A DNA stretch of 64,000 bases, taken from assembly GCF_039545035.1 (NCBI RefSeq), contig NZ_BAABRO010000002.1, positions 806,001 through 870,000 on the forward strand, written 5' to 3'. This DNA comes from Novipirellula caenicola (GTDB taxonomy: Bacteria > Planctomycetota > Planctomycetia > Pirellulales > Pirellulaceae). Shown in pieces: positions 1-9,658 of this stretch (the stretch's first letter is position 1; every line of letters begins with the position of its first letter). Both the position numbers and the translations under genes were made by a program. Under the pieces are notes generated by a model that searched no databases, was not told the origin of the DNA, and worked only from the letters and a program-made list of their open reading frames with translations.

Positions 1-3000
1 CCGTCTTCGAGGAATCCACCTCCGACGTCCGGAATACCGATCTTGTAGCTAAAGTTGTCGGCTTCGGTCGCCATATTCTTATCAACACCACCGTTACCAA
101 CGATCCGCACGATGTCATTGGGCAACGCAGCATCGAAGGCGTTCGCCACGTTGGAGTTGCTGATGTTATTAAACGGATGATCCAAGCTACCGTCGGCGTT
201 TGGTCCTGCCGTCTTGTCGACAAAGATATTGCGGCCGGATGCTTCCAACGCCCGCGTATTGGTCGACAGTTCGATTTCGCGTTCGCCCATCAAAATGACG
301 CTGTTGCCGCTGATCGTCGCGGTCACACCGGTTTCGTTTTGGCGGCTGTTGATCGCCGTTTGCAGCGTCGTCGCTAACGTGCCCGATGGGGTCGGGAAAT
401 TGGGGCTGCCGGGACTGTACAGCACAGCCACGTTTCCTGGTTTCGCAGTGCTACCGATCGGCACAAATTCAAACGTACGAACCACTCCGGCCGCACCGGT
501 GACCTTGATCGTTTGACCGATGGTGATTGCGTCACCGTTGTCGGTAAAGGTTAGGGTTCGATTCAGCGGACGCGTTTGGAACCAGAAGTTATGAGCGCCG
601 CCGGGTTGTCCATCGCCGTCGCCATCAAGGATCGTGCCAGGCACCCCGACACGGTCGCTGTCCAAATCGCGAATCACGTCGGTTTCATCGACCTGCGGCT
701 CGAATTTCACATGCAATTCGTACTTGCCTTGGGTCAATCCGCCGTACCCGCTGCCCGCGATCGTCGGGTCGTAGTTGTCGTTTCCACTCGCTGCGACACC
801 GACGTAGTAGGTGCCTTCGCCAAGCGACGCGGTCAAACGAGAATCTTCGCTAAAGTAGTCGTCGTTTCGGCCCAATTGCACGATCCCGCCACCGCTCAAC
901 AAGATCGGCGAGAAATTCAGTGCACTGCCGCTGACATCGGTTGTTGCCGCTCCGGCCACTCGCGTAGCTCGCACGATCGAACTGGCGAAGGGGCTGGCAT
1001 TCACAGCATCAACGATCGATTGCACCGGCACGCTGGAAACATTGGCGCCACGGCGTGGCAGATCCACCAAAATCGCATTGGCAATCGGTTGGCCGGTCGA
1101 ATCGGTCGGCTGAGTGACGCGAACGACGGTATCGCCGGCGGCACGATCAGTTTGAATGAAGTCAATTCGCAGATTGTTGCCCAAACGGCCTTCGAGCAAC
1201 GAATCAAATCGAACTTGCAAATCACCACCCACACCAAAATCCGTCATGGCCGATGCCTTGACTTCTTGGTACAGCGTCAGCGTGGTATCCAACAAACTTG
1301 AATCCGGCAAACGCTCGGCGAAGGTCTCGACTGTCAATTGGCCGAGGCGGTCCACGTCATCCAAGTCGACTTGGAATCGATACAGGTCGACATCGATGCT
1401 GTCGGGACGATGTACGTATTGGCCATGCAGCACGTCGAAGTTGCCCGGGAACACCGGTTCTTCATCCGGGCGTGAATTGATCGAGTTGTTCAAATAGGTG
1501 CTGTTCAGACTCATCAACGTTTGTGATGGCAAGTCCGGCGTCTGTTCGAGCCCCAAGATCAAACCAATCCCGGCGGTCGCTTTGCGAAGGAAGTCTTCGC
1601 CGTAGGCGGTGTTGAACGTCACCTGGTTGCTAAACACCAAGGCGGATTCGGTAAAGGTAGGATCGATGCGAACCCGCGCATTGAGCACGCTTTGCGACAC
1701 GACCGAGGTATCAGGCAACGCACCGGCCTGCAAATTCGAAACGTCGCCCAACGCAAACGTGATCCCACTGTCGGCAGTTTCGCGGAACTGTACCCCGATC
1801 TCGCTCGCCCACAACCCAAGCGCTTCGCGGATGCGAGTCTTTTGCCGCTCGGTGATTTGGTTTTGGAACGGGACGCCCGTCGGGCTGGTGTCAAAGATCG
1901 GGCTAAAGTTGTACGCGATTTCGGTGATCCCGTTCTGAGTATCGGGACCGAAGTTATCGTTGATGTGTTGCAGCAGCGCACCAGCGACCTCGTCCAACTC
2001 GCGATGGCCTGGATCATCATTGCCGCCTGGCAGTTCGATCAAGAACGGTTGCGCATCGATCGATTCTTCGAAAATCAAGCTGGTCAATTGCTCGTCACGA
2101 CCAAACACACCGATGTCAAGCGAGGTACCGAGCGTGTCGCCAACAGCGCTCAGCACGAGTGCAGGAGCCCCGATCAGACTGCGTGGCACCAAAGTGCTGC
2201 CGCCTTGATTCGCGTTGCCATTGAGCGTCCATTTGACTTCGATCAGCGAGTTGACTGTTGGCTCGCTTAATACCACGGTTCGCAGATCCGTCAACGTTGG
2301 CGAGTCGCCGCCGAAATTGAACACGACCGTACCGTCGGTTTCCGCGCGGACCGATAGCCCGGCGGCTCCGACATCTTCGAATCGCACGTTGCGACCTGAG
2401 GCCGCTTCACCGATCGACTTGGATACAAAGCTGACGCGAAGCCCCTGAACGCCAAAATCTCTGACCGCGACTGGAGCCACTGCCACGTCGGTCGGCTGGA
2501 TGATCAAATCCACTCGATTGTCGACCGCCGAACCGATTCGCAAACGGAACGTGCCGCCGCCGAGCGGTACTCCGGGAAGATCGTTGATATCGCCGCTAAA
2601 GAACAAGCGGGCGGTATGCGTCGTTGCGTCGTATTCGACCGAATCGGGGTGGAACAACAAATCGTCGGTCGTTCGCGCTGTTTCATCGGTTAGCAACAGC
2701 TGATAGAAGCGAGGGTTCTCGGCCGATCGCTCTGTTGGATTTCCATTGTCGTCGTTTTCAACAAACAACGGATCTTCATTGAAGTAAACGACGATCTCGT
2801 TGCGGTTCTGTTGCAGCGAACCGTCCGCGAGCCGAACAACCGGCTGCGGCACCACGGCCTCGATCAAAGCACCGAGACGCAAGCTGAAATTGATGACTTC
2901 GGATCGCTGACCCGCGGTACGAGGCACGAGAAATTCGTTCTCGATGTTGCGTAGCCCGCTGATCCCCAACCCAGGATCGTCATACCCAAAGACCTCGACG

Positions 3001-3443
3001 CGATAGTCATCATCCGGCAGCGATTCGGCAAAGCGGACGACGACTTCGTTTTCGTTGGGATCGCCCAGCGTGACCAAACCCGGCGTGATCTGTAGATCGT
3101 CCGCCGTTTGGAAGATGCCGTCTTCGCCAGGACGGGTGATCCGGATGCCATCGAGCGTATTGGCGTCGATCTGTTGATCTTGGTCGAATCGGAACGTCAA
3201 AACGCTCGGGGCGCTGTCACGAACCGAACCATCGACGATCAAATCACCATCGTTGGGCTGAATGCCGATCAACTGTGGCCCAGCCAACAATTGACGTGAT
3301 TCGAGCGTCTCCAGAATGTGCTGACGACGAGCCTTCTTTCGCGAATTCTTATGCGAAGACTTCGACTTCTTAGCAGATCGCTGAAGTTCTGATTTCGAAA
3401 CGGACAAAGACGATGACGATAAATGTCGCTTACGCGAGGTCAT
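1..3443 (-). CDS. Giant planctomycete surface protein, LEPR-XLL-type N-terminus, degenerate matrixin-like region (3' end outside window)
   Basis: Open reading frame from ATG at 3443 that stays open to base 1, so 1147 codons are visible and the C-terminus is missing. Residues 1-40 are very rich in Lys, Arg and Ser. Residues 43-54 (ILETLESRQLLA) match the LEPR-XLL-type motif found at the start of large exported planctomycete proteins. Beta-rich repeats follow, typical of extracellular adhesin-like proteins. Around residues 570-650 the sequence resembles a matrixin metalloprotease, but the zinc motif reads AGIGLILGLEQ (residues 624-634) where HExGHxxGxxH is expected, so it is probably inactive. 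Further on come a PPC-like stretch, a phrase of the type LDGDGDGQPGG followed by HNFWF that recurs in planctomycete giant proteins, and the start of what looks like a parallel beta-helix (IFVDKTAGPNADGSLDHPF). The role is probably cell-surface or secreted; the substrate is unknown. Confidence 0.8.
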   Translation of the reverse strand, partial: MTSRKRHLSSSSLSVSKSELQRSAKKSKSSHKNSRKKARRQHILETLESRQLLAGPQLIGIQPNDGDLIVDGSVRDSAPSVLTFRFDQDQQIDANTLDGIRITRPGEDGIFQTADDLQITPGLVTLGDPNENEVVVRFAESLPDDDYRVEVFGYDDPGLGISGLRNIENEFLVPRTAGQRSEVINFSLRLGALIEAVVPQPVVRLADGSLQQNRNEIVVYFNEDPLFVENDDNGNPTERSAENPRFYQLLLTDETARTTDDLLFHPDSVEYDATTHTARLFFSGDINDLPGVPLGGGTFRLRIGSAVDNRVDLIIQPTDVAVAPVAVRDFGVQGLRVSFVSKSIGEAASGRNVRFEDVGAAGLSVRAETDGTVVFNFGGDSPTLTDLRTVVLSEPTVNSLIEVKWTLNGNANQGGSTLVPRSLIGAPALVLSAVGDTLGTSLDIGVFGRDEQLTSLIFEESIDAQPFLIELPGGNDDPGHRELDEVAGALLQHINDNFGPDTQNGITEIAYNFSPIFDTSPTGVPFQNQITERQKTRIREALGLWASEIGVQFRETADSGITFALGDVSNLQAGALPDTSVVSQSVLNARVRIDPTFTESALVFSNQVTFNTAYGEDFLRKATAGIGLILGLEQTPDLPSQTLMSLNSTYLNNSINSRPDEEPVFPGNFDVLHGQYVHRPDSIDVDLYRFQVDLDDVDRLGQLTVETFAERLPDSSLLDTTLTLYQEVKASAMTDFGVGGDLQVRFDSLLEGRLGNNLRIDFIQTDRAAGDTVVRVTQPTDSTGQPIANAILVDLPRRGANVSSVPVQSIVDAVNASPFASSIVRATRVAGAATTDVSGSALNFSPILLSGGGIVQLGRNDDYFSEDSRLTASLGEGTYYVGVAASGNDNYDPTIAGSGYGGLTQGKYELHVKFEPQVDETDVIRDLDSDRVGVPGTILDGDGDGQPGGAHNFWFQTRPLNRTLTFTDNGDAITIGQTIKVTGAAGVVRTFEFVPIGSTAKPGNVAVLYSPGSPNFPTPSGTLATTLQTAINSRQNETGVTATISGNSVILMGEREIELSTNTRALEASGRNIFVDKTAGPNADGSLDHPFNNISNSNVANAFDAALPNDIVRIVGNGGVDKNMATEADNFSYKIGIPDVGGGFLED

Positions 3444-4058
3444 AGACCGAACCTTCCGGGCGAACCCCAAAGCCAATTCCGTTGTGCTTTAGGGAGATGG
3501 AGGATGATGTAAGTTGAGTCTGGCCCCGACGAAACATAGGTCGTTCGACGAGGCAAATGGTTAAAAAACGATTAGTGGAACCCCGCAACCCGGCCTGCCG
3601 CGCACCGCTGCGCGCAGCCGAGTCTCGAAACCCTTTGGCCGAGTATAGTTGCGCGATATTTGCCTTCAAATAAATGCTTGGAGGCATATTGCTGGTCACT
3701 TTCCTATCCAGGTTGTGCAAACAGGTCGTAGCGAAAATGAGGGCATCCAAGCGGGAACGATTCCCCCAGCCCCCCGACGGAATCAGCATGGTGGCGGAAA
3801 AATCCACATAATCGCGTGCAGCTTTGGACGAGTTGCGTCGTCGAAAGTTCCCCGATAGAACTGGGAATTTACGCGTCACCCCCTAGATGGAAGGCCCAAA
3901 CGCCGATGTCTCGGGCCCTGGCCAGCTCTTATTTGCTAGCTCGCCCGTTTCCCGCCCCCCACCTTTGACGGCGTTTCCGATCGATCGCCATCGCCCAAAC
4001 GTCTCAAAATGAGGTTTGGCGGGGATCTCACCCCGTTTCGTGCCGCGCTGGAGCGTGA
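3444..4058. other. Intergenic region, 615 bp
   Basis: No convincing gene. A 149-codon minus-strand frame at 3430-3879 overlaps the start of the giant protein gene, has no family resemblance and a composition rich in Arg and Ser, so I do not call it. The region must hold the promoter of the giant surface protein gene. I see no clear hairpin terminator. Confidence 0.5.
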
Positions 4059-4790
4059 TTAATTGGCAGCGGGCTGGATTCCGAACACCTCGACGTCCAC
4101 TCCGTCACAATAGTGGGCAAGGTCAGGCATCCCCTCAGGCAGCACGACTCTGGCCGCCCGAGCGAGGTCATCGCGGACGGAATCGATTTCAGCACTGCGG
4201 ACGCGATACGGATCGTGATGGACCTGCCCGACATGGACTTTGCCGCGACGCTCGACAAACAATAAGTATCGCTCAAATAGAAAATGCTCGAGCGTCCCGG
4301 GCTGGGAAACCGCCTCGTCGTTGCCAAAGCGAAACGACACTTCATGCTTTACCCCTGACGCTCGAGAACTTTCATAGCGAATCGTACCCGAATCGATGTG
4401 ATGACGCATTCGGGCGTAATAATACGGCAGCGACCACCCCAAACGGGCTGCCATGACCGCTAATCGTGAACTGGCGTCCAACGAGAAAAAAAAGACGCCC
4501 GGACGCCCGCGGTGGACGACATAGGTGCGAACATTCGTCTCTAAGAAATTGAACGCCATGGATCTTGGCAGCCAGCGAGGCCGGACGTCTCGCATTTGAA
4601 ACGGCACAATTCCGAGGTAGGCGGTGCCGTCGAACGTATCCAGTTCCAAAGAGGCTGGAATCGCCCGCGACAGCGTTTCGACCGGGACTCGCCAATGCAT
4701 GAACAACAGCGACTGCCACGATTGGGTACCATCACTGCGGCCGGCAGGTCGCCGCGTCGGTGCAATCCGGTCGACCTTCCTATCGCTCAT
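4059..4790 (-). CDS. DUF2071 (YqjF-like) family protein
   Basis: A 243-residue protein with the family's signature order: LFMHWRVPVETL near residue 28, LELDTFDGTAYLGIVPFQM, then NFLETNVRTYVVHRGRPGVFFFSLDAS around residues 80-110. These blocks define DUF2071/COG3361, which adopts an acetoacetate-decarboxylase-like fold; the reaction is unknown. The length fits the family. The ATG at 4790 gives a start about 28 residues before the first conserved block. No signal peptide or membrane segment, so it is probably cytoplasmic. The next gene on the same strand (Rieske protein, upstream) is 170 bp away, so co-transcription is possible but not shown. Confidence 0.85.
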   Translation of the reverse strand: MSDRKVDRIAPTRRPAGRSDGTQSWQSLLFMHWRVPVETLSRAIPASLELDTFDGTAYLGIVPFQMRDVRPRWLPRSMAFNFLETNVRTYVVHRGRPGVFFFSLDASSRLAVMAARLGWSLPYYYARMRHHIDSGTIRYESSRASGVKHEVSFRFGNDEAVSQPGTLEHFLFERYLLFVERRGKVHVGQVHHDPYRVRSAEIDSVRDDLARAARVVLPEGMPDLAHYCDGVDVEVFGIQPAAN

Positions 4791-4961
4791 GCTGCCCCCC
4801 CATCGGTATTTTCTTCGACAACTGGTCCACCAACTTCCGTCTGCCGAACCAGCACCGCCACGTTAGCCGGTGAACACGTTCGCCGGTGAACCTGCGAAGC
4901 GGTGCGTTGCAACACAGGCGGCTTGAAACGAGCGTTTTGCGATTCCAGCGTTCAGAGAGTT

Positions 4962-5285
4962 CTACGAATTCATGTCGATTTCGACTCGCCCATCAATCGC
5001 ACGCACCGCATACGTTTTTTGAAGCGGTTGACGGTTGATGGTTTGAATTCCGGTCGACAACTCATATTGCCAACCGTGCCACGGGCAGGTCACGCAACCA
5101 TCGGCCACGTGGCCTTGCGCGATCGGACCACCCTGATGCGCGCACATTCCGTCCATGGCATACCATTGGCCTTGGTCGTGAAAAACCGCAATCAATTCGC
5201 CTTCGACCAACACCTCGATTGCGTGGCCTTCGACACAATCCTCTTCTGCCGCAACATCGATCCAGTTGTGCACGTGATTTTGCAT
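4962..5285 (-). CDS. Rieske [2Fe-2S] protein, NirD/ferredoxin-like
   Basis: A 107-residue single-domain Rieske protein. The cluster ligands are visible: Cys48-x-His50 in GMCAHQGGP and Cys67-x2-His70 in CVTCPWHGWQYEL, the spacing of small Rieske ferredoxins and NirD-type subunits. The ATG at 5285 is preferred over a TTG 63 bases upstream because GAGG lies about 9 bases before it and the resulting length fits the family. No transmembrane anchor, so it should be a soluble electron carrier or a subunit of an oxygenase or reductase. No oxygenase or nitrite reductase catalytic subunit lies nearby, so its partner cannot be named. Confidence 0.88.
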   Translation of the reverse strand: MQNHVHNWIDVAAEEDCVEGHAIEVLVEGELIAVFHDQGQWYAMDGMCAHQGGPIAQGHVADGCVTCPWHGWQYELSTGIQTINRQPLQKTYAVRAIDGRVEIDMNS

Positions 5286-5556
5286 CCAATGATCCTCAAA
5301 TGATTCGTAGCGGTAGCGTTTGGGACGCCGATTTTCTGCTGCGGACAATCTTGTGAATGAAGGGGCCTACGGATTGGCCAGGCCGTATTTTTATTGGCCG
5401 GAGCCTTATTAATGCACAGCACTCTCGAGCCGATGGGGGCTCGAGGGGGCGTTCGGCAGGCTCCCATAGCCCATTATCAACGATCCGAATCAAACGTTAC
5501 AATTAACCGCAATCTTAGGTAACCCATGGAAACGCCCCCACGGAGCAATTGTTGCG

Positions 5557-8500
5557 ATGGATTTCAGACACCCCGTTGATTCGATCCGAGCCTGCCTGAG
5601 CGGCGGTTCTCAAGCGGCCGTTTCTCACACGGCCACGACTCGCTCGGCGATACCACCCTTGACCGGTCCTCACTCAATCAGCCTTCCCTTGGCTGGCGTT
5701 CACCGCACAAGCTCACTGTGTCTTAGCCTAATGAAGAGTCTTAGCCTAATGAAGAGTCGCAGCCTAACGACGAGTCTTGGCGTGATGACGATGCTGCTGG
5801 CGTTCGCGGCGGCGTCTCCCAGCTTTGCCGACACTCCCTCCGACTCAAAAGAATCTCAAACCAACTCGACGGAAAGCCACAGCCCTGTGCCGAAAAAAGT
5901 AATCGAACTCGAAGGAATCTCCGAATACGTACTCGACAACGGAGTCCGCGTTCTGTTGTTTCCCGACGACAGCAAGGAAGTGGTGACGGTCAACATGACG
6001 CTGTTTGTCGGATCGCGACACGAAGGTTATGGCGAAGCCGGGATGGCTCACTTGTTGGAACACATGCTGTTCAAGGGAACGCCAACCTTTCCCGAAGTCC
6101 CCAAGGCGTTGACCGATCGCGGGGCTCGTTTCAACGGCACGACTTGGTTGGACCGCACAAATTACTACGAAACACTGCCCGCCAGCGAGGAAAATCTTCG
6201 CTTCGCATTGGAACTTGAATCCGACCGACTGCTCAACAGTTTTGTGCGTGGCGAAGACTTGGCGAGCGAAATGACGGTCGTTCGCAACGAATTTGAACGC
6301 GGCGAAAACTCGCCCATTCGCGTGTTGATGCAGCGAATGCAATCGGCTGCGTACGATTGGCACAATTACGGTCAATCCACGATCGGCAATCGCAGCGACA
6401 TCGAGCGAGTGCCTGTGGTGAAGCTTCGCCAATTCTACAAAAAGTATTATCGCCCCGATAACGTGATGCTGATTGTGGCGGGCAAGTTCGATCCCGAATT
6501 TGCGCTGCAACAGATCCAAGAAACATTTGGGGTTCTGAAGTCGCCCGACACTCCGATCGACCAAACCTACACGACCGAACCGCCACAGGATGGCGAACGA
6601 ACGGTCGTGCTGCGACGCGTGGGTGATGTGCAATACGTCGGTTCGGCGTACCACATTCCCTCGGGCAGCCACGAAGACTACGCGGCAATGAAAACCCTGG
6701 TGTACGTATTGGGCGACGAACCGAGCGGCCGTCTGTACAAACAAATGGTCGAAACCGAGATCGCCAGCAACGTGTTCACGTTGGCGTACGGGTTGACCGA
6801 ACCTGGCATGTTCATGGCAATCGCCGAGATCCCCAAAGCGAACTCAATCGAGCAAGCTCGTCAAACGCTGTTGGATGTCATCGAGAAATCGCTATCGGAA
6901 AACCCCATCACGGAGCAGGAAGTTGAACGCGCCAGACAACAGATTCTGAAAGAGCGTGAACTGGCTGCGTCTGATACCGACAAAATCGCGGTGGCGCTGA
7001 GCGATTGGGCCGCTCAAGGCGATTGGCGATTGTACCTGTTGTACCGCGACCGGATTGAAAACTTGACGGTCGAGCAAGTCCAGCAGGCTGCCGAGCGCTA
7101 CTTTGTCCGCAACAACCGCACCGTCGGATTGTTCATCCCAAGCGAAGAATCGCAACGCGTCTCGATCCCCGAGTCGCCTAATTTGGCCGAGCTGTTTAAA
7201 GATTACGAAGGCCGTGAAGCGATCGCCGCGGGTGAAATGATCGACACGTCGCCACTGGCGATCGAAGAACGCACCGAGCGAGGCGATTTGGTCGGCGGGA
7301 TTCGTTATGCCCTGCTGCCCAAGAAAACTCGCGGTGGAGCGGTCACGCTGAACATGACGTTCCGCTTTGGAACCGGCGACACGCTGAAGGGGCGGGTCGG
7401 TGCGGCCGAACTGCTTGGGATGTTGATGTCCAAAGGCACAAAAGAGCTTGATTACCAAGCATTCCAAGACGAATTGACGCGTCTGCGTGCTGAATTGACG
7501 ATGAACAGCACCGTCGGTCTGCTGCAGCTTCAAGTCAAAACGAAACGCGAATTTCTGCCCGAAGTGGTGGAGCTACTGGGCGACGTTTTGCGTGATCCAC
7601 GACTGTCCGCCGACGAACTCGAAGTGATTCGCCGTCAAGTCGTGACCAGTTTGCAGCAGAGCGAAAATGAGCCGCAAGCCCTCGCACCACTCTCGGTACG
7701 AAAACGATTGTCACCCTACGATCCCGATCATGTGCTGTACGTGCAATCGATCGATGAACAAATCGAGATGTACAAGAATGTGACTGCCGAGCAGATTCAA
7801 GAACTGCATGCAAATTTCATCGGCAACCACGCAGGCGAAGTCGCCGCGGTGGGTGACTTTGATGCCGAACAGCTCAAATCGATGCTCTCAAGCGAACTTG
7901 CGGATTGGAAAGTCGACGAGCCGTATGTTCGCGTGGATCGCAACCCGTATCCTGGCATCGAAGGTTCGCTGGAATTGATTGAAACGCCGGACAAAGCGAA
8001 CGCGTTTTTCTACTCCAGTGAGCAATACGAACTGAGTGACGCCGATCCGTCGTACGCATCGCTTGTGTTGGGCAACTTCATCCTCGGCGGCGGCAGCCTC
8101 AGCAGCCGATTAGCGGATCGCGTGCGTCAACAGGAAGGTTTGTCCTACGGTGTGCGGAGCAGTGTGATCGCGCGAGCCAAAGACAATCGCGTCGACTTTA
8201 CGCTCTATGCGATCACCAATCCCGCCAATCGCGAAAAGTTGATTCGCGTGATTCGCGAAGAGATCGACCGGATTCGCAAAGACGGCATCACCTCGGATGA
8301 ACTCGCCAAGGCCAAAGAGGCCTACCTGCAGCGAAACCGAGTGAGCCGCGCGGACGATTCGTCGCTTGCATCGGATCTGCTCAGCACGTTGTTCAATGAA
8401 CGAACGATGGCGTATGAAGCCGAGCACGAGGCTCAGATTCAAGCAGCAACGCTCGAATCGGTCAACGAAGCGATTCGAAACTACATCCAACCCGAAAAGT

Positions 8501-8559
8501 TGGTGATGGCGATCGCAGGCGACTTCGCAAGCGTCAAAGAAGGCGAAGCGGCGCAGTAA
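5557..8559 (+). CDS. Secreted M16-family zinc protease (two-lobe)
   Basis: Two M16 halves in one chain. The zinc motif HLLEH (residues 165-169 from ATG 5557) lies in GMAHLLEHMLFKGT, followed by VRNEFERGEN, which supplies the third, glutamate ligand. The second half, from about residue 570, keeps the fold (GAAELLGMLMSKGT) but not HxxEH, as is usual for the non-catalytic lobe. It probably degrades peptides outside the cytoplasm. Two start choices exist. ATG 5557 gives 1000 residues with about 58 residues before the signal peptide. ATG 5731 gives 942 residues starting directly at MKSLSLMKS, with a hydrophobic core ending at SPSFADT. The second looks more natural biologically, but neither has a strong ribosome binding site. 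The signal-peptide coding region is made of an 18-bp tandem repeat. Confidence 0.9.
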   Translation: MDFRHPVDSIRACLSGGSQAAVSHTATTRSAIPPLTGPHSISLPLAGVHRTSSLCLSLMKSLSLMKSRSLTTSLGVMTMLLAFAAASPSFADTPSDSKESQTNSTESHSPVPKKVIELEGISEYVLDNGVRVLLFPDDSKEVVTVNMTLFVGSRHEGYGEAGMAHLLEHMLFKGTPTFPEVPKALTDRGARFNGTTWLDRTNYYETLPASEENLRFALELESDRLLNSFVRGEDLASEMTVVRNEFERGENSPIRVLMQRMQSAAYDWHNYGQSTIGNRSDIERVPVVKLRQFYKKYYRPDNVMLIVAGKFDPEFALQQIQETFGVLKSPDTPIDQTYTTEPPQDGERTVVLRRVGDVQYVGSAYHIPSGSHEDYAAMKTLVYVLGDEPSGRLYKQMVETEIASNVFTLAYGLTEPGMFMAIAEIPKANSIEQARQTLLDVIEKSLSENPITEQEVERARQQILKERELAASDTDKIAVALSDWAAQGDWRLYLLYRDRIENLTVEQVQQAAERYFVRNNRTVGLFIPSEESQRVSIPESPNLAELFKDYEGREAIAAGEMIDTSPLAIEERTERGDLVGGIRYALLPKKTRGGAVTLNMTFRFGTGDTLKGRVGAAELLGMLMSKGTKELDYQAFQDELTRLRAELTMNSTVGLLQLQVKTKREFLPEVVELLGDVLRDPRLSADELEVIRRQVVTSLQQSENEPQALAPLSVRKRLSPYDPDHVLYVQSIDEQIEMYKNVTAEQIQELHANFIGNHAGEVAAVGDFDAEQLKSMLSSELADWKVDEPYVRVDRNPYPGIEGSLELIETPDKANAFFYSSEQYELSDADPSYASLVLGNFILGGGSLSSRLADRVRQQEGLSYGVRSSVIARAKDNRVDFTLYAITNPANREKLIRVIREEIDRIRKDGITSDELAKAKEAYLQRNRVSRADDSSLASDLLSTLFNERTMAYEAEHEAQIQAATLESVNEAIRNYIQPEKLVMAIAGDFASVKEGEAAQ
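5720..5791 (+). repeat. 18-bp tandem repeat, four degenerate copies, inside the M16 signal-peptide region
   Basis: Copies at 5720-5737, 5738-5755, 5756-5773 and 5774-5791. The first two are identical (gtcttagcctaatgaaga). The third and fourth diverge at several positions but keep the period. In frame they encode SLSLMK-like hexapeptides, two of which carry an internal ATG. Confidence 0.9.
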
Positions 8560-8574
8560 AAAAGCCAATTCGAG

Positions 8575-8712
8575 GTAGCGAAACTCGCCAAGAGTTTCGT
8601 CCGCTCTCAATTGCTTCTCTTACGTCCGCCCAACGTGACCGAAAGTCTTCGCGGCTTGTTGATTTAATCCAATTGCAATTCGCAACGGTGAGCCGTGGGC
8701 CGTAAGGCCAAT
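8575..8712 (-). repeat. Copy A of dispersed palindromic intergenic repeat (partial)
   Basis: Read on the minus strand this contains the same blocks as the copies at 26.2 and 45.2 kb: CTTACGGCCCACGGCTCAC, then TTGGATTAAATCAACAAGCCG, and farther out CGAAACTCTTGGCGAGTTTC. The other half of the palindrome is missing and is replaced by the end of the IS4-type remnant. Confidence 0.8.
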
Positions 8713-9658
8713 ACCGCTAAATCGACATTTCCACCTGGTCGGCGAAGGTGCCATTGGGCGGAGGCGGATTGCGGTCGCAGTCGCGTTTGGTGGGCCAAGC
8801 TTGACTGCGTTTCCACACCTTGCGGGGGTTAATTCGATTTGCCCGCGGCGGCAGCTTTTCGACTACAAAAAGCTGGGATTTCTTCGCTCGAATTAGAAAC
8901 TCAATCCGCCGCTTTAGAAGCGGGTAGATAATGGGTGCGACACCAAAGTGTCGATCCGCCAGCAGTAACATGCTGGGCGTCAGATGCTGCAGCAGTGCCT
9001 GCGTCAGCTTCTGTTCGTTTTGGTGGTAGCTGCCAATGACGCTTCGCCAGAGTACTCGGGTTGCCAGTTCGCACAACGAGACCACGCGGGCTTTGGGAAA
9101 GGCACCGTTAGAGGTTTGATTGGACGGCCGGCCAAAGGCTTTTCGATTCGCATCGGTATCGGGACAGTCCAGCAGCGTGCCATCAATGCCCATCATCCGC
9201 AGGCCCTTGTCGTAGGCAAATGAACGCTCGTCTGGAGAGCTTGCTAAAAGCTTGACGACCGACACGCCGAGCTTTTTCCAACACGCTGGCGGAGAGTCGT
9301 TTGCGTGCCATCGTGATCGTGGCCGAAGAGGGGACGGGCACCCAGTGAGCGGCCAAAAGCCGGAAGATTTGTCGATACTGCTTCGCAGGAAAGAGCCCCA
9401 AGCCCACGATGAGCCAGACCAGCTGTTGGTTGTCGACATTAGCAGTAGCGAGTTTTAAGATGGTCGCGGATGCTACGCTGGATCGCCTTTTGTGAGAGGA
9501 CGCGTCGAGACCACGAAGTCGGGCGGAATCCTTCAGTGACGGCTCAACATTCTAAAACATGTCGCATTTCCTTTGCGGGATTGGGCTTAGACACCACAAT
9601 CATGCGGGGAAATGCGACTTTTTAGATATGTCAATTTAGCGCTATTGGCCTGACGGCC
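8698..9658 (-). mobile_element. Decayed IS4-type insertion sequence with terminal inverted repeats
   Basis: About 961 bp bounded by an imperfect inverted repeat. The 33 bases at 8698-8730, reverse complemented, match 9626-9658 at 29 of 33 positions. Inside is a frameshifted IS4-family transposase on the minus strand. Just inside the right end, at 9561-9571 and 9608-9618, is a perfect 11-bp inverted pair (gtcgcatttcc / ggaaatgcgac). Complete IS4 elements are usually about 1.4-1.6 kb, so this copy appears internally deleted. I could not identify a target-site duplication. Confidence 0.7.
8717..9530 (-). pseudogene. IS4-family transposase, frameshifted and truncated
   Basis: The transposase is spread over more than one frame. 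One frame, readable from about 9460 down to 9183, gives NQQLVWLIVGLGLFPAKQ and then VPVPSSATITMARKRLSA, the IS4 N-terminal region. A second frame gives GLRMMGIDGTLLD, then NGAFPKARVVSLCEL, and LLLADRHFG, carrying the first two catalytic Asp residues of an IS4 DDE transposase. A third frame near 9460-9530 reads VLSQKAIQRSIRDHLK, also IS4-like. The C-terminal part with the catalytic Glu (YREK region) is missing; the frame stops at 8717 inside the left inverted repeat. At least one frameshift, probably two, plus the C-terminal loss make it non-functional. Confidence 0.8.

Noticed and set aside
3430-3879. 149-codon minus-strand frame
   Set aside because: It overlaps the first codons of the giant surface protein gene in another frame, and its composition is unlike the neighbouring genes.
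8717-9439. Intact 240-residue transposase
   Set aside because: The conserved N-terminal IS4 region lies in another frame and the catalytic Glu region is missing, so this is a remnant.
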